A stretch of DNA of 45,293 nucleotides from Opitutaceae bacterium (GCA_028284235.1 JANQSC010000004.1:1-45293), one strand, 5' to 3'; positions 15,598 through 24,447 are shown, counted from the stretch's first letter. Made by a program: numbers and translations. Notes: generated from the sequence alone by a model not told the origin.

Positions 15598-16142
15598 CTG
15601 CCCCGCTCCCAGACAAACCGGTAAGGACGATTCGCCCAATCCGGTCCAGCATAGTCGATCCCTATCCGTGGGGTCGCGAGAATTTCGGATTCACTCGGTT
15701 CTCGATCACAATCCTCGAGCCACAAACCTGTCTGAGACGAAGCCGGTTGCCTATTGTACCGCCGATCGATTCCCAATCGCTTCGTCAAGCGTCCTGGCCC
15801 CGAAACCGTATCCAATCCGCGGATGAGAACGGCCGCCGGATAGTCGGCCGGGCCAGTTACCAAGTTAAGCATTTCATGAATCCCGTAGCACAAGTACACG
15901 TACCAGCGTCCGGGTGGCCCAAAGAGTACTTCCGTCCGCTTCGTGCGCCCTTTGCTTGCATGACACGCGAGATCCTCCGGACCGTCGTAGGCTTCCACCT
16001 CCGTGATCCAATGACGCGTCGTTTTACCGCCGTAATTCGTCACCAAGCGCTTGCCAAGCAACCCACGGGCTAGGGCAACCGTGTCGTTCGACTCAAAATC
16101 CGCTTCGACAAGCGTACGCATCCGCCCCATCATCGTCGCCAA
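15594..16142 (-). CDS. mpg: Alkyladenine (3-methyladenine) DNA glycosylase, AAG/MPG family
   Basis: A 182-residue AAG-type base excision repair enzyme that removes 3-methyladenine and other alkylated or deaminated purines. It has the catalytic segment ITEVEAYDGPEDLACHA, where the second E of TEVEAY is the expected water-activating residue. The nucleotide-flipping region FGPPGRWYVYLCYGIHEMLN and the substrate pocket VLIRGLD, then GPGRLTKRLGI, are also present. The length fits the short bacterial form. Several ATG codons cluster at the start (16142, 16133, 16130, 16121), so the exact start is uncertain. It is divergent from the PfkB kinase, with about 50 bases between the starts. Confidence 0.93.
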   Translation of the reverse strand: MATMMGRMRTLVEADFESNDTVALARGLLGKRLVTNYGGKTTRHWITEVEAYDGPEDLACHASKGRTKRTEVLFGPPGRWYVYLCYGIHEMLNLVTGPADYPAAVLIRGLDTVSGPGRLTKRLGIDRRYNRQPASSQTGLWLEDCDREPSESEILATPRIGIDYAGPDWANRPYRFVWERGS

Positions 16143-16191
16143 GTTTCAATTCACAACTAGATTTTCCCACCCAATCGTACGCGATCCACTC

Positions 16192-17127
16192 GTGACTACC
16201 CGCAACACCGACAACGACACTCCTTCCTCCAAGCGCGTGATCACCTTCACCGGAAATCTCGTGGCTGAAACGACTTACTACGTAGACGACTGGGAACCCG
16301 GGAAAACCAGTCGAGCCACCGAAGAGCGATTTCAAGTCGGCGGCAAGGGGATCAATGTATCTAAAATGCTGCGACGACTCGGAGCAGATACAACCGCTTT
16401 GTGCTTCCCCGGCGGTGTCTTTGGCGACGCCTGTCGAGATTGGCTCGAAGAACAGTCAATTCCTTACGCGGCTTTTGCCGAAAAGTGCGTCACCCGTTCC
16501 GGCTCGATCATTCGCAGCTCGCTCAAACCCGAGCTGTCCATTCTGGGGCTAGACAGTCGAGTATCCATCGAAGCCGTTCGGGCCTGTGTCGACTTCCTCG
16601 AAAGCATCGACGGACCCTTCGTCCTTGCGGTTTGCGGCGTGATCCCTAACTGGGACGGGGACCAGTGGCAACCTTTCCGCGATTGGATTCAGCGGCGCGG
16701 CGCTCAGGTGACGCTCGCCCTCGACACCTATGGCGAAGGACTCGATTGGCTCGTACGCCAATCACCCAGCCTCGTGAAAATCAATCGCGACGAACTCGAA
16801 ATGCTCGTCGAACCTGACGAACAGGCTGTGGATACACCTGATTTACTCGAACAAGTGAGCAGGCAGTTCAACTGTCCCCATTGGATCATTACAAACGGAG
16901 AAAAAGAGATCTGGCGAAAGCAAGGCGACAAGCTCGCCACGAGCATCCAACCGAGAGAGGCCCATTGCGTATCGGCCGTCGGATGCGGCGACGTATTCTT
17001 TGCAACACTACTCGATGGTCTCTTCAATCATGCGGAGCGCGGCCAACCAGGAGTCCTCGAACGCGCCGCGGAATACGCCTCGCGCAACGCCGAGTCGAGC
17101 GGCATCGCCGATTTCGAAATGGACTAG
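16192..17127 (+). CDS. PfkB family sugar kinase, 1-phosphofructokinase-like
   Basis: A 311-residue kinase of the ribokinase/PfkB fold, closest in layout to the FruK/LacC branch that phosphorylates sugar phosphates. It starts after the ITFTGNLVAETTYYVDDW opening strand and has the first PfkB signature (VGGKGINVSKMLRRLGA). The ATP-binding/anion-hole region is VGCGDVFFATLL, with the catalytic base D267 and Cys where most members have Ala. GTG 16192 is chosen over an in-frame ATG at 16051, because that extension would overlap the divergent glycosylase start and adds non-homologous sequence. The exact sugar cannot be told from sequence; no PTS or transporter genes flank it. Confidence 0.78.
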   Translation: MTTRNTDNDTPSSKRVITFTGNLVAETTYYVDDWEPGKTSRATEERFQVGGKGINVSKMLRRLGADTTALCFPGGVFGDACRDWLEEQSIPYAAFAEKCVTRSGSIIRSSLKPELSILGLDSRVSIEAVRACVDFLESIDGPFVLAVCGVIPNWDGDQWQPFRDWIQRRGAQVTLALDTYGEGLDWLVRQSPSLVKINRDELEMLVEPDEQAVDTPDLLEQVSRQFNCPHWIITNGEKEIWRKQGDKLATSIQPREAHCVSAVGCGDVFFATLLDGLFNHAERGQPGVLERAAEYASRNAESSGIADFEMD

Positions 17128-17142
17128 GCGCGAAGAGATTTA

Positions 17143-17311
17143 AACAGGATACGTCCCGCTTGGCGCATAAACGTCAACTTATCAATTGTCTCAACTGAGA
17201 AAACGCGCCGGGACGTCGCGTTCCACCCTAGACGCAAGTGGAATAAGGTGGAACCCGCCGTCCCGGCGGGTTTAAGTCGACGCGTATTCGCTTAAAGGGT
17301 CGTATCCTGTT
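17143..17311. repeat. Palindromic element with AACAG/CTGTT ends (copy between pfkB-type kinase and IMP cyclohydrolase)
   Basis: Perfect 11-bp terminal inverted repeats AACAGGATACG (17143-17153) and CGTATCCTGTT (17301-17311) bracket a chain of hairpins: GTCCCG...CGGGAC, GTTCCACC...GGTGGAAC, CCCGCCG-tcc-CGGCGGG and TTAAG...CTTAA. It fills the gap between two convergent genes. Nine A residues follow on the plus strand, directly before the stop of the minus-strand gene. See also 24231-24447 and 42163-42339. Confidence 0.75.
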
Positions 17312-17320
17312 AAAAAAAAA

Positions 17321-18055
17321 CTACACGTACTTGTTTCTCAGTACGATTCGCGAGGCGCTTCCATCCAGGCTGATTTCTTTGACCGCCAGGGAGATTCCGT
17401 TGTCCTCGTCCAAAGCGTTCCAATACAAATCGAGCGTTTCCTCCACCGTCGCCTCGATCGGGAGCAGGAGCGGATCGCCCACGAATGTCGGAAGCGGATC
17501 GCCGTCGCCCATGTAGGTGGTCAGGCCATACCCGAGACCGCTTAGCGGCGCCGACGGATAAAAGTAATGGCGATCCGTCAGCTCCGGATCGATCTTGTTG
17601 GCCTTGAGAATGCTCAACCCGATTTCTGGCGCGGAACCACTCAAATCAAGCATCGCGGTAATTCGCGGCGTGTAGTTCGGCGCGTCCGGCTCGCGTTCCC
17701 GCGATTTCAGCGACGCCCGCATGCTCTGGCCTTGCTCCAATCCGTCGTGAAGCGTCCGTGTCTGGTCGCCGTTGCTCACCAGGAAAACGCGCTTCGTCTC
17801 CAGCATCGCTTCGTAAATGATCAACGATGGATCCTCCACCTTCGACGCGTCGAACGGCTGCGTCTCCAGTGTCCCGCCATTCGCGGCGAACTGCCGATTC
17901 CGGCTGTTCGGGCTTCGGCCCATGATGAAGTACACTTGTTGCCAGCTCGAACCGTCGCTCGACTTCCCAAGTACCAATCCGCGACCTGGATACGGATTCG
18001 CGCCAATGTGATTCTTCAAGGTGCTCGCGGCAATTTCGACGGGACTCATAGACAC
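17321..18055 (-). CDS. IMP cyclohydrolase, PurO-like family
   Basis: A 244-residue protein of the PurO-like IMP cyclohydrolase family (PF07826), which closes FAICAR to IMP in the last step of purine synthesis. In most bacteria PurH does this. Family signs are NPYPGRGLVLGKSSDG and the core VYFIMGRSPNSRNRQF near the N-terminus, followed by YTPRITAMLDL, typical of the bacterial members. The likely start is ATG 18055 (MSMSP). It lies 91 bases downstream of the GltD-like gene on the same strand, so it may be transcribed from the sulfur operon, though no pathway link is obvious. Whether the organism also has a bifunctional PurH cannot be seen. Confidence 0.82.
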   Translation of the reverse strand: MSMSPVEIAASTLKNHIGANPYPGRGLVLGKSSDGSSWQQVYFIMGRSPNSRNRQFAANGGTLETQPFDASKVEDPSLIIYEAMLETKRVFLVSNGDQTRTLHDGLEQGQSMRASLKSREREPDAPNYTPRITAMLDLSGSAPEIGLSILKANKIDPELTDRHYFYPSAPLSGLGYGLTTYMGDGDPLPTFVGDPLLLPIEATVEETLDLYWNALDEDNGISLAVKEISLDGSASRIVLRNKYV

Positions 18056-18146
18056 GAAGCCTTGCTGCCTCCGTATCTCGAATCAACGAAAATTATCCCG
18101 CTCGCGCCTTTGGCAGCGAACAATCCAGCGTTGGGCATTCGACCGC

Positions 18147-20036
18147 CTAGTACTTCGAATGGGCAACCGTGCCGTAGGCTTGGTTCGACAGTTTTTTCTC
18201 TTCGTACTCTTCGGTCGAGCAACCGCAGAGCTCCGTCTTGCGCATCGTAATCGCGCTCGTCGGGCAAATCCGCAGGCACTTGCCGCAGCGAATACACTCC
18301 TTGCTGTCGATCCAAATATAGGTCGCCTCGTGGTTGAGATCGGTTTCCAAGCTGGTCTCGACATAGTCGTCCTCGTCGTAGAACAGCCGGGAGACTTTGT
18401 TGATACAATCGCGCGGCGTCACTTCGATACACCAGTTGCAGTGGATACACTTGTCGTGGTCGATCTCGAACTTGTTCTGGCACCAGTAGCACCGAGTCGC
18501 GTGCACTTGCAGAGCTTCCAAGTCATGGCCAAGCTCGACTTCCGCCACTCCGTCGCGCTGCCCCAAAGGCAAAGTCGGCATCACCGGCGGCAGTTGTAAA
18601 TCGTGGTCCCGCACGCGCCCGGTTTCGCCATTGACCTGTGTCATCTCGATGCCGATGTGCTTTTGACGACGCTTGCGCCCCATCAGGGACGTATCGATTT
18701 TTTCGGCGGCGTCTTTTCCGTCCTGCACCGCAGTAATAACGTCGAGGCTTCCGTAGTTAAAATCTCCCGACATGAAGACTTTATCGTGCGTCGTTGTATG
18801 TCCGTCCTCGCTCTGGTGAACGCCTTCCGGCAAAATGCTCAAAGTCCGGGTCTGGCCGATGGCCACGATCAGCAAATCGCAAGGAAACTCTTCCTCGGTC
18901 CCTTCGATCGCGTGAACGCGGGGCTTGCCACCCTCGTTTTTGGCGTCCTCGAGCGAATTGCGCTGAAAAGTCACTCCCACGAGTTTGCCGTTCTCCACGC
19001 GGGCCGAATGCGGATTCATGAGCGTTTCGATGTGGATGTTTTCCACGCCCATCTCTTCGATCTCGTCGTACTTGGCCGCCATTTGACCGGCGGTCCGGCG
19101 ATACATCATAGTGACCGTTCCTTCCTCCCCGACCAAGCGCAGAGCAGCCCGAGCGCAGGAACGTGCGCAGTCGACCGCGGTAAACCCGCCGCCCACGATG
19201 ATCACGTTCTGGCCCTTCATGGAGCCATCCTCGATGTCCCCCATGTTGTAGTCGTGCATGAACTTCAATCCAGACACGGCGTGGCCGTCGTCCGGCAGGC
19301 CCGGAAGTTTCAAATTGGAAGCATGGACCGTTCCCACTGACACCAGCACGGAATCGTACTCGTCGATGATAGTTTGCATCATCTCCGCATCCACCGAAGT
19401 ATTCAGTTTTACATCTATCCCGCTATCGATGATCGCCTTGATCTCCTGGGCGACCGTTTCACGCGGGAGGCGGAAGATCGGAATCCCCTGGACCATCATA
19501 CCGCCCAAAACGCTGTCACGCTCGAAAATCGTCACGCTGTGACCATAGCGACGCAATTCACGCGCCGCGGTCAAACCGGACGGACCGCCGCCGATGACAG
19601 CCACACGTTTTCCGGTATCCTCGAACCAGCCCGGAAGTGGCTTGGGCTCGCTCGTCTTGAAATCCGAGGCGCCGCGCTTCAGATGGCATATGTGAACCGG
19701 GCCGTTGATGTCGGTCCAGTTGTGACGGCAGCCATCCTCGCAGGGACGGGAGCAAACGCGGCCCAAAACGCCCGAAAACACGTTGTCCTCCTGATTGATC
19801 AAGTAGGCCTTGTCGGGATCGCCTTCCGCCAGAGCTTGGATGTAGTGCGGCACGCGCGTCTTCGCCGGGCAGGCTTCCTGGCAGGGAATGTCCTTGGCGT
19901 AGCTCTTGAAGTCGAGCGGCTCCGCGCCCACACCCGTAAAAGTGGAGTACTCCTGATCGATGGGAGCCATATCGTACTCGATATTCAGCCCCTTAACCGC
20001 GTCCAGAAACGGACCTAGCGTCTTGTCTTCATTCAT
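18147..20036 (-). CDS. GltD-like NAD(P)H-dependent iron-sulfur flavoprotein, probable electron donor for sulfite reductase
   Basis: A 629-residue oxidoreductase. The N-terminus has the cysteine pattern of dihydropyrimidine dehydrogenase domain I/GltD (CQEACPAKTRVPHYI and GRVCSRPCEDGCRH), which binds iron-sulfur clusters. An FAD-binding Rossmann fold (VAVIGGGPSGLTAARELRRY) and an NAD(P)-binding fold (NVIIVGGGFTAVDCARSCAR) follow, then a C-terminal ferredoxin part: CYWC, CIHCNWC and CIRCGKCLRICP. It thus combines an NAD(P)H dehydrogenase with its own ferredoxin. The start is ATG 20036, which overlaps the sulfite reductase stop in ATGA; an ATG at 20063 is less likely. The coupling to the siroheme enzyme and to cysK suggests that it feeds electrons to sulfite reductase. 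This is inference from context; glutamate synthase large subunit is absent. Confidence 0.85.
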   Translation of the reverse strand: MNEDKTLGPFLDAVKGLNIEYDMAPIDQEYSTFTGVGAEPLDFKSYAKDIPCQEACPAKTRVPHYIQALAEGDPDKAYLINQEDNVFSGVLGRVCSRPCEDGCRHNWTDINGPVHICHLKRGASDFKTSEPKPLPGWFEDTGKRVAVIGGGPSGLTAARELRRYGHSVTIFERDSVLGGMMVQGIPIFRLPRETVAQEIKAIIDSGIDVKLNTSVDAEMMQTIIDEYDSVLVSVGTVHASNLKLPGLPDDGHAVSGLKFMHDYNMGDIEDGSMKGQNVIIVGGGFTAVDCARSCARAALRLVGEEGTVTMMYRRTAGQMAAKYDEIEEMGVENIHIETLMNPHSARVENGKLVGVTFQRNSLEDAKNEGGKPRVHAIEGTEEEFPCDLLIVAIGQTRTLSILPEGVHQSEDGHTTTHDKVFMSGDFNYGSLDVITAVQDGKDAAEKIDTSLMGRKRRQKHIGIEMTQVNGETGRVRDHDLQLPPVMPTLPLGQRDGVAEVELGHDLEALQVHATRCYWCQNKFEIDHDKCIHCNWCIEVTPRDCINKVSRLFYDEDDYVETSLETDLNHEATYIWIDSKECIRCGKCLRICPTSAITMRKTELCGCSTEEYEEKKLSNQAYGTVAHSKY

Positions 20037-21598
20037 TGCTCTACCCCCAAACGGTTCACGCACTGCGCCAGCGTCTCGTCGCCTTGCCGCTCTTTCAAAA
20101 ATGTATCCAAGATCGTCTCGACCACCCTCGGGCAGTCCTCCGTCTTGTATTCCCCCAGGACGCGGCCGAGCCGGTCGTGCTCCCCGCCAATTCGAATCTC
20201 GTAGGCTTCAACCGAGCCCACTTGCTCCCGGATCCGCATGCCGCGAAATCCGATATCGGCGATCCGGTAAGGCGAGCAGCTATTCGGGCAGCCGGTGATA
20301 TTGATGTACGCTTTGTCCCAAATTTCCGAATACTTAGTTTGCTTAACGACTGGATGAAGGACGTCGAACAACGCTCTCGTTTCCGTAACCGCCTTCGGGC
20401 AGTAGGTCGACCCCACGCAGGCCACAATATCCTGGAGACCGAAAAAGCCTTCCGTCGCGAAACCCGCTTGCTTGATCAACTCGGAAAGCGCTTCCACTTT
20501 GTCCGGCTTCACTCCGTGGATCTCCACGTTCTGACGCTGGGTGAAAAACAGACGTTTGTCCCCGAACTCCTCGGTGAGCTGGGCCAGTCGCTTCATTTGC
20601 GGGTGCGTCAATTCCCCTTTCGGAACCATCACGCGAACAGTCACCAAGCCATCCGTTCCGACCGGATTCGGTTCGAGCATGGGGCGATCGGGATAAGGGA
20701 CGCCACGGTCTTCAACGGTATCCGTCATAATGATACCATCGAGACTCACACCTTCCTTTTCGAGGAAATCAACGACGATCTTGCGACAAAAATCGATCCC
20801 CTTTTTCTCGACGACGAACTTCAGACGCGACTGCGTGCGATCGCGGCGGTCCCCGTGGTCGCGGAAAAGCAGGGCGATGGCGCGATTGACTCGAGTGATC
20901 CGATCCGGCGGGACAAAGGCGAACAACTCCTTCCCGATGAACGCCTCCCAGCCCATTCCGCCGCCAATCACGACCTTGAATCCCGTTTCCTCTTCGCCCG
21001 CCTCGTTGGCGCGCGTGACGGCGATCACGCCGATGCAATTGATAAAGGGCTGTCCGCAACCGGCCCCGCATCCGGAGAAATTGATCTTAAACTTGCGCGG
21101 CAAGTTGTCCAAGTCCCGCATCGCCGTGATCTCCCGAGCCGTCTCCTTGACGTAGGGAAGCACGTTGATCCGCTTGTACTGGCACGTCTCCGCCAGCGGG
21201 CAGGCCACCACGTTGCGAGCGACGTCGCCGCAACCGTGGAAGCAGCTCAAATTGTCCTTGGCCAAATCTCGCAGCATGTCGGCCAAGGCCGGCGCTTTGA
21301 GCCAGTGGAACTGGATGCACTGGCGTGTCGTGATTGATATCTTCCCCTGGCCGTAGTCTTCCGCTACCTGCACGATGCGACGGGCTTGGCTGGAGGTGAC
21401 CACGCCGCCGGGAATGACCACGCGGGCCATGTGCGCGCCCGGATGGCGCGAGCCATAAATTCCGTACCACTTGGACAGCAGTTTTTCACCGCCGCCCAAG
21501 GCGCCTTTGCGAGCGACCTCGTCAAAGTCGAGCGTCAGACCATTGTCCTTGATCTGCTCTTCTTCGCTTACGTGTCTCTTGTCGAGTCTCCACTGCAT
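20033..21598 (-). CDS. Siroheme nitrite/sulfite reductase, ferredoxin type
   Basis: A 521-residue enzyme with the twofold nitrite/sulfite reductase architecture. The half domains carry RQCIQFHW and RQNVEIHG (siroheme anion-binding regions). The 4Fe-4S/siroheme ligands are C-x5-C in CVGSTYCPKA and C-x3-C in TGCPNSCSP. Extra cysteines occur in the first half (HGCGDVARNVVACPLAETC and GCGAGCGQP). These enzymes reduce sulfite to sulfide or nitrite to ammonium with six electrons. Position between cysK and the flavoprotein argues for sulfite. An AGGAAAGGAA ribosome-binding site precedes the start. Its stop overlaps the next start, so the reductase and its likely donor are made together. Confidence 0.9.
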   Translation of the reverse strand: MQWRLDKRHVSEEEQIKDNGLTLDFDEVARKGALGGGEKLLSKWYGIYGSRHPGAHMARVVIPGGVVTSSQARRIVQVAEDYGQGKISITTRQCIQFHWLKAPALADMLRDLAKDNLSCFHGCGDVARNVVACPLAETCQYKRINVLPYVKETAREITAMRDLDNLPRKFKINFSGCGAGCGQPFINCIGVIAVTRANEAGEEETGFKVVIGGGMGWEAFIGKELFAFVPPDRITRVNRAIALLFRDHGDRRDRTQSRLKFVVEKKGIDFCRKIVVDFLEKEGVSLDGIIMTDTVEDRGVPYPDRPMLEPNPVGTDGLVTVRVMVPKGELTHPQMKRLAQLTEEFGDKRLFFTQRQNVEIHGVKPDKVEALSELIKQAGFATEGFFGLQDIVACVGSTYCPKAVTETRALFDVLHPVVKQTKYSEIWDKAYINITGCPNSCSPYRIADIGFRGMRIREQVGSVEAYEIRIGGEHDRLGRVLGEYKTEDCPRVVETILDTFLKERQGDETLAQCVNRLGVEQ

Positions 21599-21667
21599 AG
21601 TCTAAAGTTCCTTTCCTGCGTCAACGGGCGCGCTGCCAATGCGCTTTCAATTCGCTCCTGCTCCGGA

Positions 21668-22594
21668 TCAGTCTTGATAAAAGAGGAGGGTTGAAACGTA
21701 GCGCTCTCCGGTGTCCGGCTGCATGACCACGATGTTCTTGCCTTCGTTCTCGGGCCGCGCCGCGACCTGCTTCGCCGCCAGCGCCGCCGCGCCTGATGAA
21801 ATTCCCGCAATTAGCCCTTCCTTCTTCCCGAGCTCTTTGCTGGTCCGAATTGCCGCCTGGCTCTCGATCTGAATAATCTCGTCGACGACATTCCCGTCGT
21901 AGGCGCCCGGAACGAATCCGGCCCCAATCCCTTGGATCATGTGAGGGCCCATTTCGCCGCCACTCAAGACAGGCGACTCTTCCGGCTCGACAGCGATTAC
22001 CTGGATGTCCGGCTTTTGTTCTTTGAGGAACTTCCCCGTGCCGGAGACCGTGCCTCCCGTCCCCACTCCGGCGATGAAAATGTCCACTTCCCCGTCGAGG
22101 TCGCGCCAGATTTCCGGGCCTGTCGTGTCGTAGTGGACCTGGGGATTGGCCGGATTCTCGAACTGCTTGGGCATAAACGAGCCTTTGATCTTCTCATTCA
22201 GCATCTCCGCCTCGGCGATCGCCCCCGGCATCCCGAGGTGGCCATCCGTCAAAACGAGCTCCGCCCCGAGATTGATCAACAGCTTGCGACGCTCGACGCT
22301 CATGGACGACGGCATGGTCAGAATGATCTTGTATCCCTTGACCGCTGCGGCAATCGCCAGGCCGATTCCGGTGTTGCCCGAGGTCGGCTCGATTATCGTG
22401 CCGCCCTCTTTCAGCTCCCCATCCCGCTCGGCCGCCTCGATCATCGCTTTGCCGATCCGGTCCTTGACGCTCCAACCCGGATTGTAGCCTTCGAGCTTGC
22501 CAATGATGTTGCCCGGCAAGCCCGCCCCGAACTTGTCCAAACGAACAAGAGACGAGTTGCCGATCATATCGCACAAATTGTTGAAAATCGCCAT
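21668..22594 (-). CDS. cysK: Cysteine synthase A
   Basis: A 308-residue PLP enzyme that makes cysteine from O-acetylserine and sulfide. The PLP lysine lies in NPGWSVKDRIGKAMI, the substrate loop is TSGNTGIGLAIAAA, and the phosphate-binding glycine loop is GVGTGGTVSGTGKFL. Length and motifs match CysK/CysM O-acetylserine sulfhydrylases. It is the first gene of the minus-strand sulfur set; sulfite reductase starts 69 bases downstream. The upstream leader can form alternative hairpins (22634-22666), which may be regulatory. Confidence 0.95.
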   Translation of the reverse strand: MAIFNNLCDMIGNSSLVRLDKFGAGLPGNIIGKLEGYNPGWSVKDRIGKAMIEAAERDGELKEGGTIIEPTSGNTGIGLAIAAAVKGYKIILTMPSSMSVERRKLLINLGAELVLTDGHLGMPGAIAEAEMLNEKIKGSFMPKQFENPANPQVHYDTTGPEIWRDLDGEVDIFIAGVGTGGTVSGTGKFLKEQKPDIQVIAVEPEESPVLSGGEMGPHMIQGIGAGFVPGAYDGNVVDEIIQIESQAAIRTSKELGKKEGLIAGISSGAAALAAKQVAARPENEGKNIVVMQPDTGERYVSTLLFYQD

Positions 22595-22633
22595 GTCAGG
22601 AAACGCTTTGGGAACGCGACCCGCCAGAATAGG

Positions 22634-22666
22634 GGGCTCATTCCGCAGAGCCCACTCAAAATGGGC
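22634..22666 (-). promoter_or_regulatory. Possible alternative hairpins in the cysK leader
   Basis: GGGCTC (22634-22639) pairs with GAGCCC (22648-22653). The latter, extended to GAGCCCA, can instead pair with TGGGC (22662-22666) and nearby bases. The two stems exclude each other, the layout of an attenuator or sensor leader, about 40 bases upstream of cysK. I do not recognise a known riboswitch class. Confidence 0.25.
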
Positions 22667-22836
22667 CCGCTCCCCCCAAGAGCAAGGAGAATCCAGCAGT
22701 CTCCCGCGTCATATAACGACCACGCGTTCACCCTATTAGACGGGCGTATCGAAGGGCAACGGGTTCAAGCGCCCGATTCCGCATCTCCTGAACTCGCAAA
22801 ACCACCCATTCGCTCCTCTGCCCATAAGGCGTTGAC

Positions 22837-24198
22837 ATGGAATTTGCCCAATCCATCAATGGCTCCGATAGCGCTGCTATCCAGGCCGGCATGAACTGCG
22901 AGATTCTCGATATCCTTTACATTCGCTCCAATGGCGAAATCCCGTGCAACTGCTCTTTTGGAGAGCAGGTGAACCTCGACTGGGCTAAGTCAGACGCGGA
23001 CTGGGACATCGACAAGGTCTTCTACAACAGTCGCTTCCAGCACATCCGCGACTCGTTCAAAAACGGCGAGATGCCCTGGAAAGAGTGCGCCGACTGCGCC
23101 TTCCTCAACAAGGACGAGCCCGTTCGCGACCTCATCTCCCAAAAGCGGATCACCAAGGTCCATCTCGAACCATCGCTCGCCTGCAAACTGCGCTGCCCCG
23201 GCTGCAGTCGCGTCGATCAGGCGAAAACCCGCCTCTCGCCCTTCTTCATGGAGCCCGCGATCTGGGAGCGCGTCCTCTCCAGCCTCTCCGAAAAAGGCTA
23301 CTCGGTGGACCTCTTCTTCTACTGCGGCCAAGGCGAGCCCATCAACAACCCGAAGTTCAACGAGCTCGTCCAGATCACCAACAAGTATTTCCCCGACACC
23401 GAGCAGGCCGTGAATACGAACGGGAACCACGACTACCCGTCCACGATCGGTCGCTTGGGCAAAGACCGCCCCGACCTCTTCATCGTGTCTATCGACGGGC
23501 TCTACCAGGAAAGCTACGAGAAGTACCGCGTGCGCGGCAACGTCGAGCAAGCCCTCAAGTTCATGGAGGACGCCAAGTCGCCCGACAACCCCCACCCGCC
23601 CGTTGTCGAGTGGAAGTACATCCTTTTCAAATACAACGACAGCGACGAGGAGATCATCGGCGCCCAGAGGAAAGCGCTCGAGCTCGGAGTCGACCGTATC
23701 CAATTCGTTCTCACGCACACACCCGAAAAGTCGCGCAAGTACACCGTCGAGAACTACCACGAACTACCGATTATCTCCGACATCGCCTACGCCCAAACGA
23801 CGGTGCAAGGACTGTCGCACTCGATCCGAGGCGAACAAAAAAGCGCTCAGCCTCAGGAAATCGCTCCCAATGCGAACGCGAATATCCGAGTCGCCAACTT
23901 CTTCTTCATGAAGTCGGGGCTCATGTCCATCTACGGATTCGTCTCCAACAACGCGACCACCGCAGCGGACCGGGTTTCCCTCGAGCTCAACGGCGACCCT
24001 ATCGGGGAAATCGAAATCGATCCCGAATCGAAAAAAACGGACAACTTCTTTTCCTTGGCAACTCAGCGTCCCTTCGACGGCGAGCGCCATAAAAACTTGC
24101 GCGTCCGACTCCACGCAAATGGGCAGGAGCTCGCTTATTCAGATTTTCAATACGAGTTTACCGACGAAGCCAATAGCCGCAACGTCAACCCGTATTGA
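22837..24198 (+). CDS. Radical SAM protein with N-terminal SPASM-like cysteines
   Basis: A 453-residue protein. The radical SAM cluster motif is C116-x3-C120-x2-C123 (ACKLRCPGCSR). Downstream signs are the FFYCGQGEPINNP (GxxE-like) and TNGN strands and VSIDGLYQESYEKYR. Unusually, a SPASM-like set of cysteines (C21, C37, C39, C84, C87, within YIRSNGEIPCNCSFGE and ECADCAF) lies before the radical SAM domain, whereas SPASM normally follows it. The last ~110 residues form a separate predicted beta domain (VSLELNGDPIGEIEID). The substrate is unknown; members of this type often occur near surface polysaccharide genes, but here it stands alone, divergent from cysK. The start is ATG 22837. Confidence 0.75.
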   Translation: MEFAQSINGSDSAAIQAGMNCEILDILYIRSNGEIPCNCSFGEQVNLDWAKSDADWDIDKVFYNSRFQHIRDSFKNGEMPWKECADCAFLNKDEPVRDLISQKRITKVHLEPSLACKLRCPGCSRVDQAKTRLSPFFMEPAIWERVLSSLSEKGYSVDLFFYCGQGEPINNPKFNELVQITNKYFPDTEQAVNTNGNHDYPSTIGRLGKDRPDLFIVSIDGLYQESYEKYRVRGNVEQALKFMEDAKSPDNPHPPVVEWKYILFKYNDSDEEIIGAQRKALELGVDRIQFVLTHTPEKSRKYTVENYHELPIISDIAYAQTTVQGLSHSIRGEQKSAQPQEIAPNANANIRVANFFFMKSGLMSIYGFVSNNATTAADRVSLELNGDPIGEIEIDPESKKTDNFFSLATQRPFDGERHKNLRVRLHANGQELAYSDFQYEFTDEANSRNVNPY

Positions 24199-24230
24199 GG
24201 CGTTCGAAGGCGAGGAAACAGGATTTGTTT

Positions 24231-24447
24231 TAACAGGATGCGTTCGTCCCGCTGGGCCCCGACGATGTCGGGGTCTTCGACGGGACTCTCTCATTTGATC
24301 CCGTCCCCACGAGCGGGACAGGAACTTGATGAATCAAGGTCCTTGTAGTCAAAACGCTCCCCTTCTTTTATATAGCAAAGCCATCAAGTTCCCGCGCCAG
24401 CGGGATCAAGCGAGTGAACCCGTTTCACGGGTGAACGCATCCTGTTA
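24231..24447. repeat. Palindromic element with AACAG/CTGTT ends (copy between radical SAM gene and ahcY)
   Basis: Perfect 15-bp terminal inverted repeats TAACAGGATGCGTTC (24231-24245) and GAACGCATCCTGTTA (24433-24447). Inside are nested hairpins: TCCCG...CGGGA enclosing CCCCGAC-gat-GTCGGGG, GAACTTGATG...CATCAAGTTC, and ACCCGT-ttc-ACGGGT. It occupies most of the 376-base gap between two convergent genes; no gene is seen there. Confidence 0.8.
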
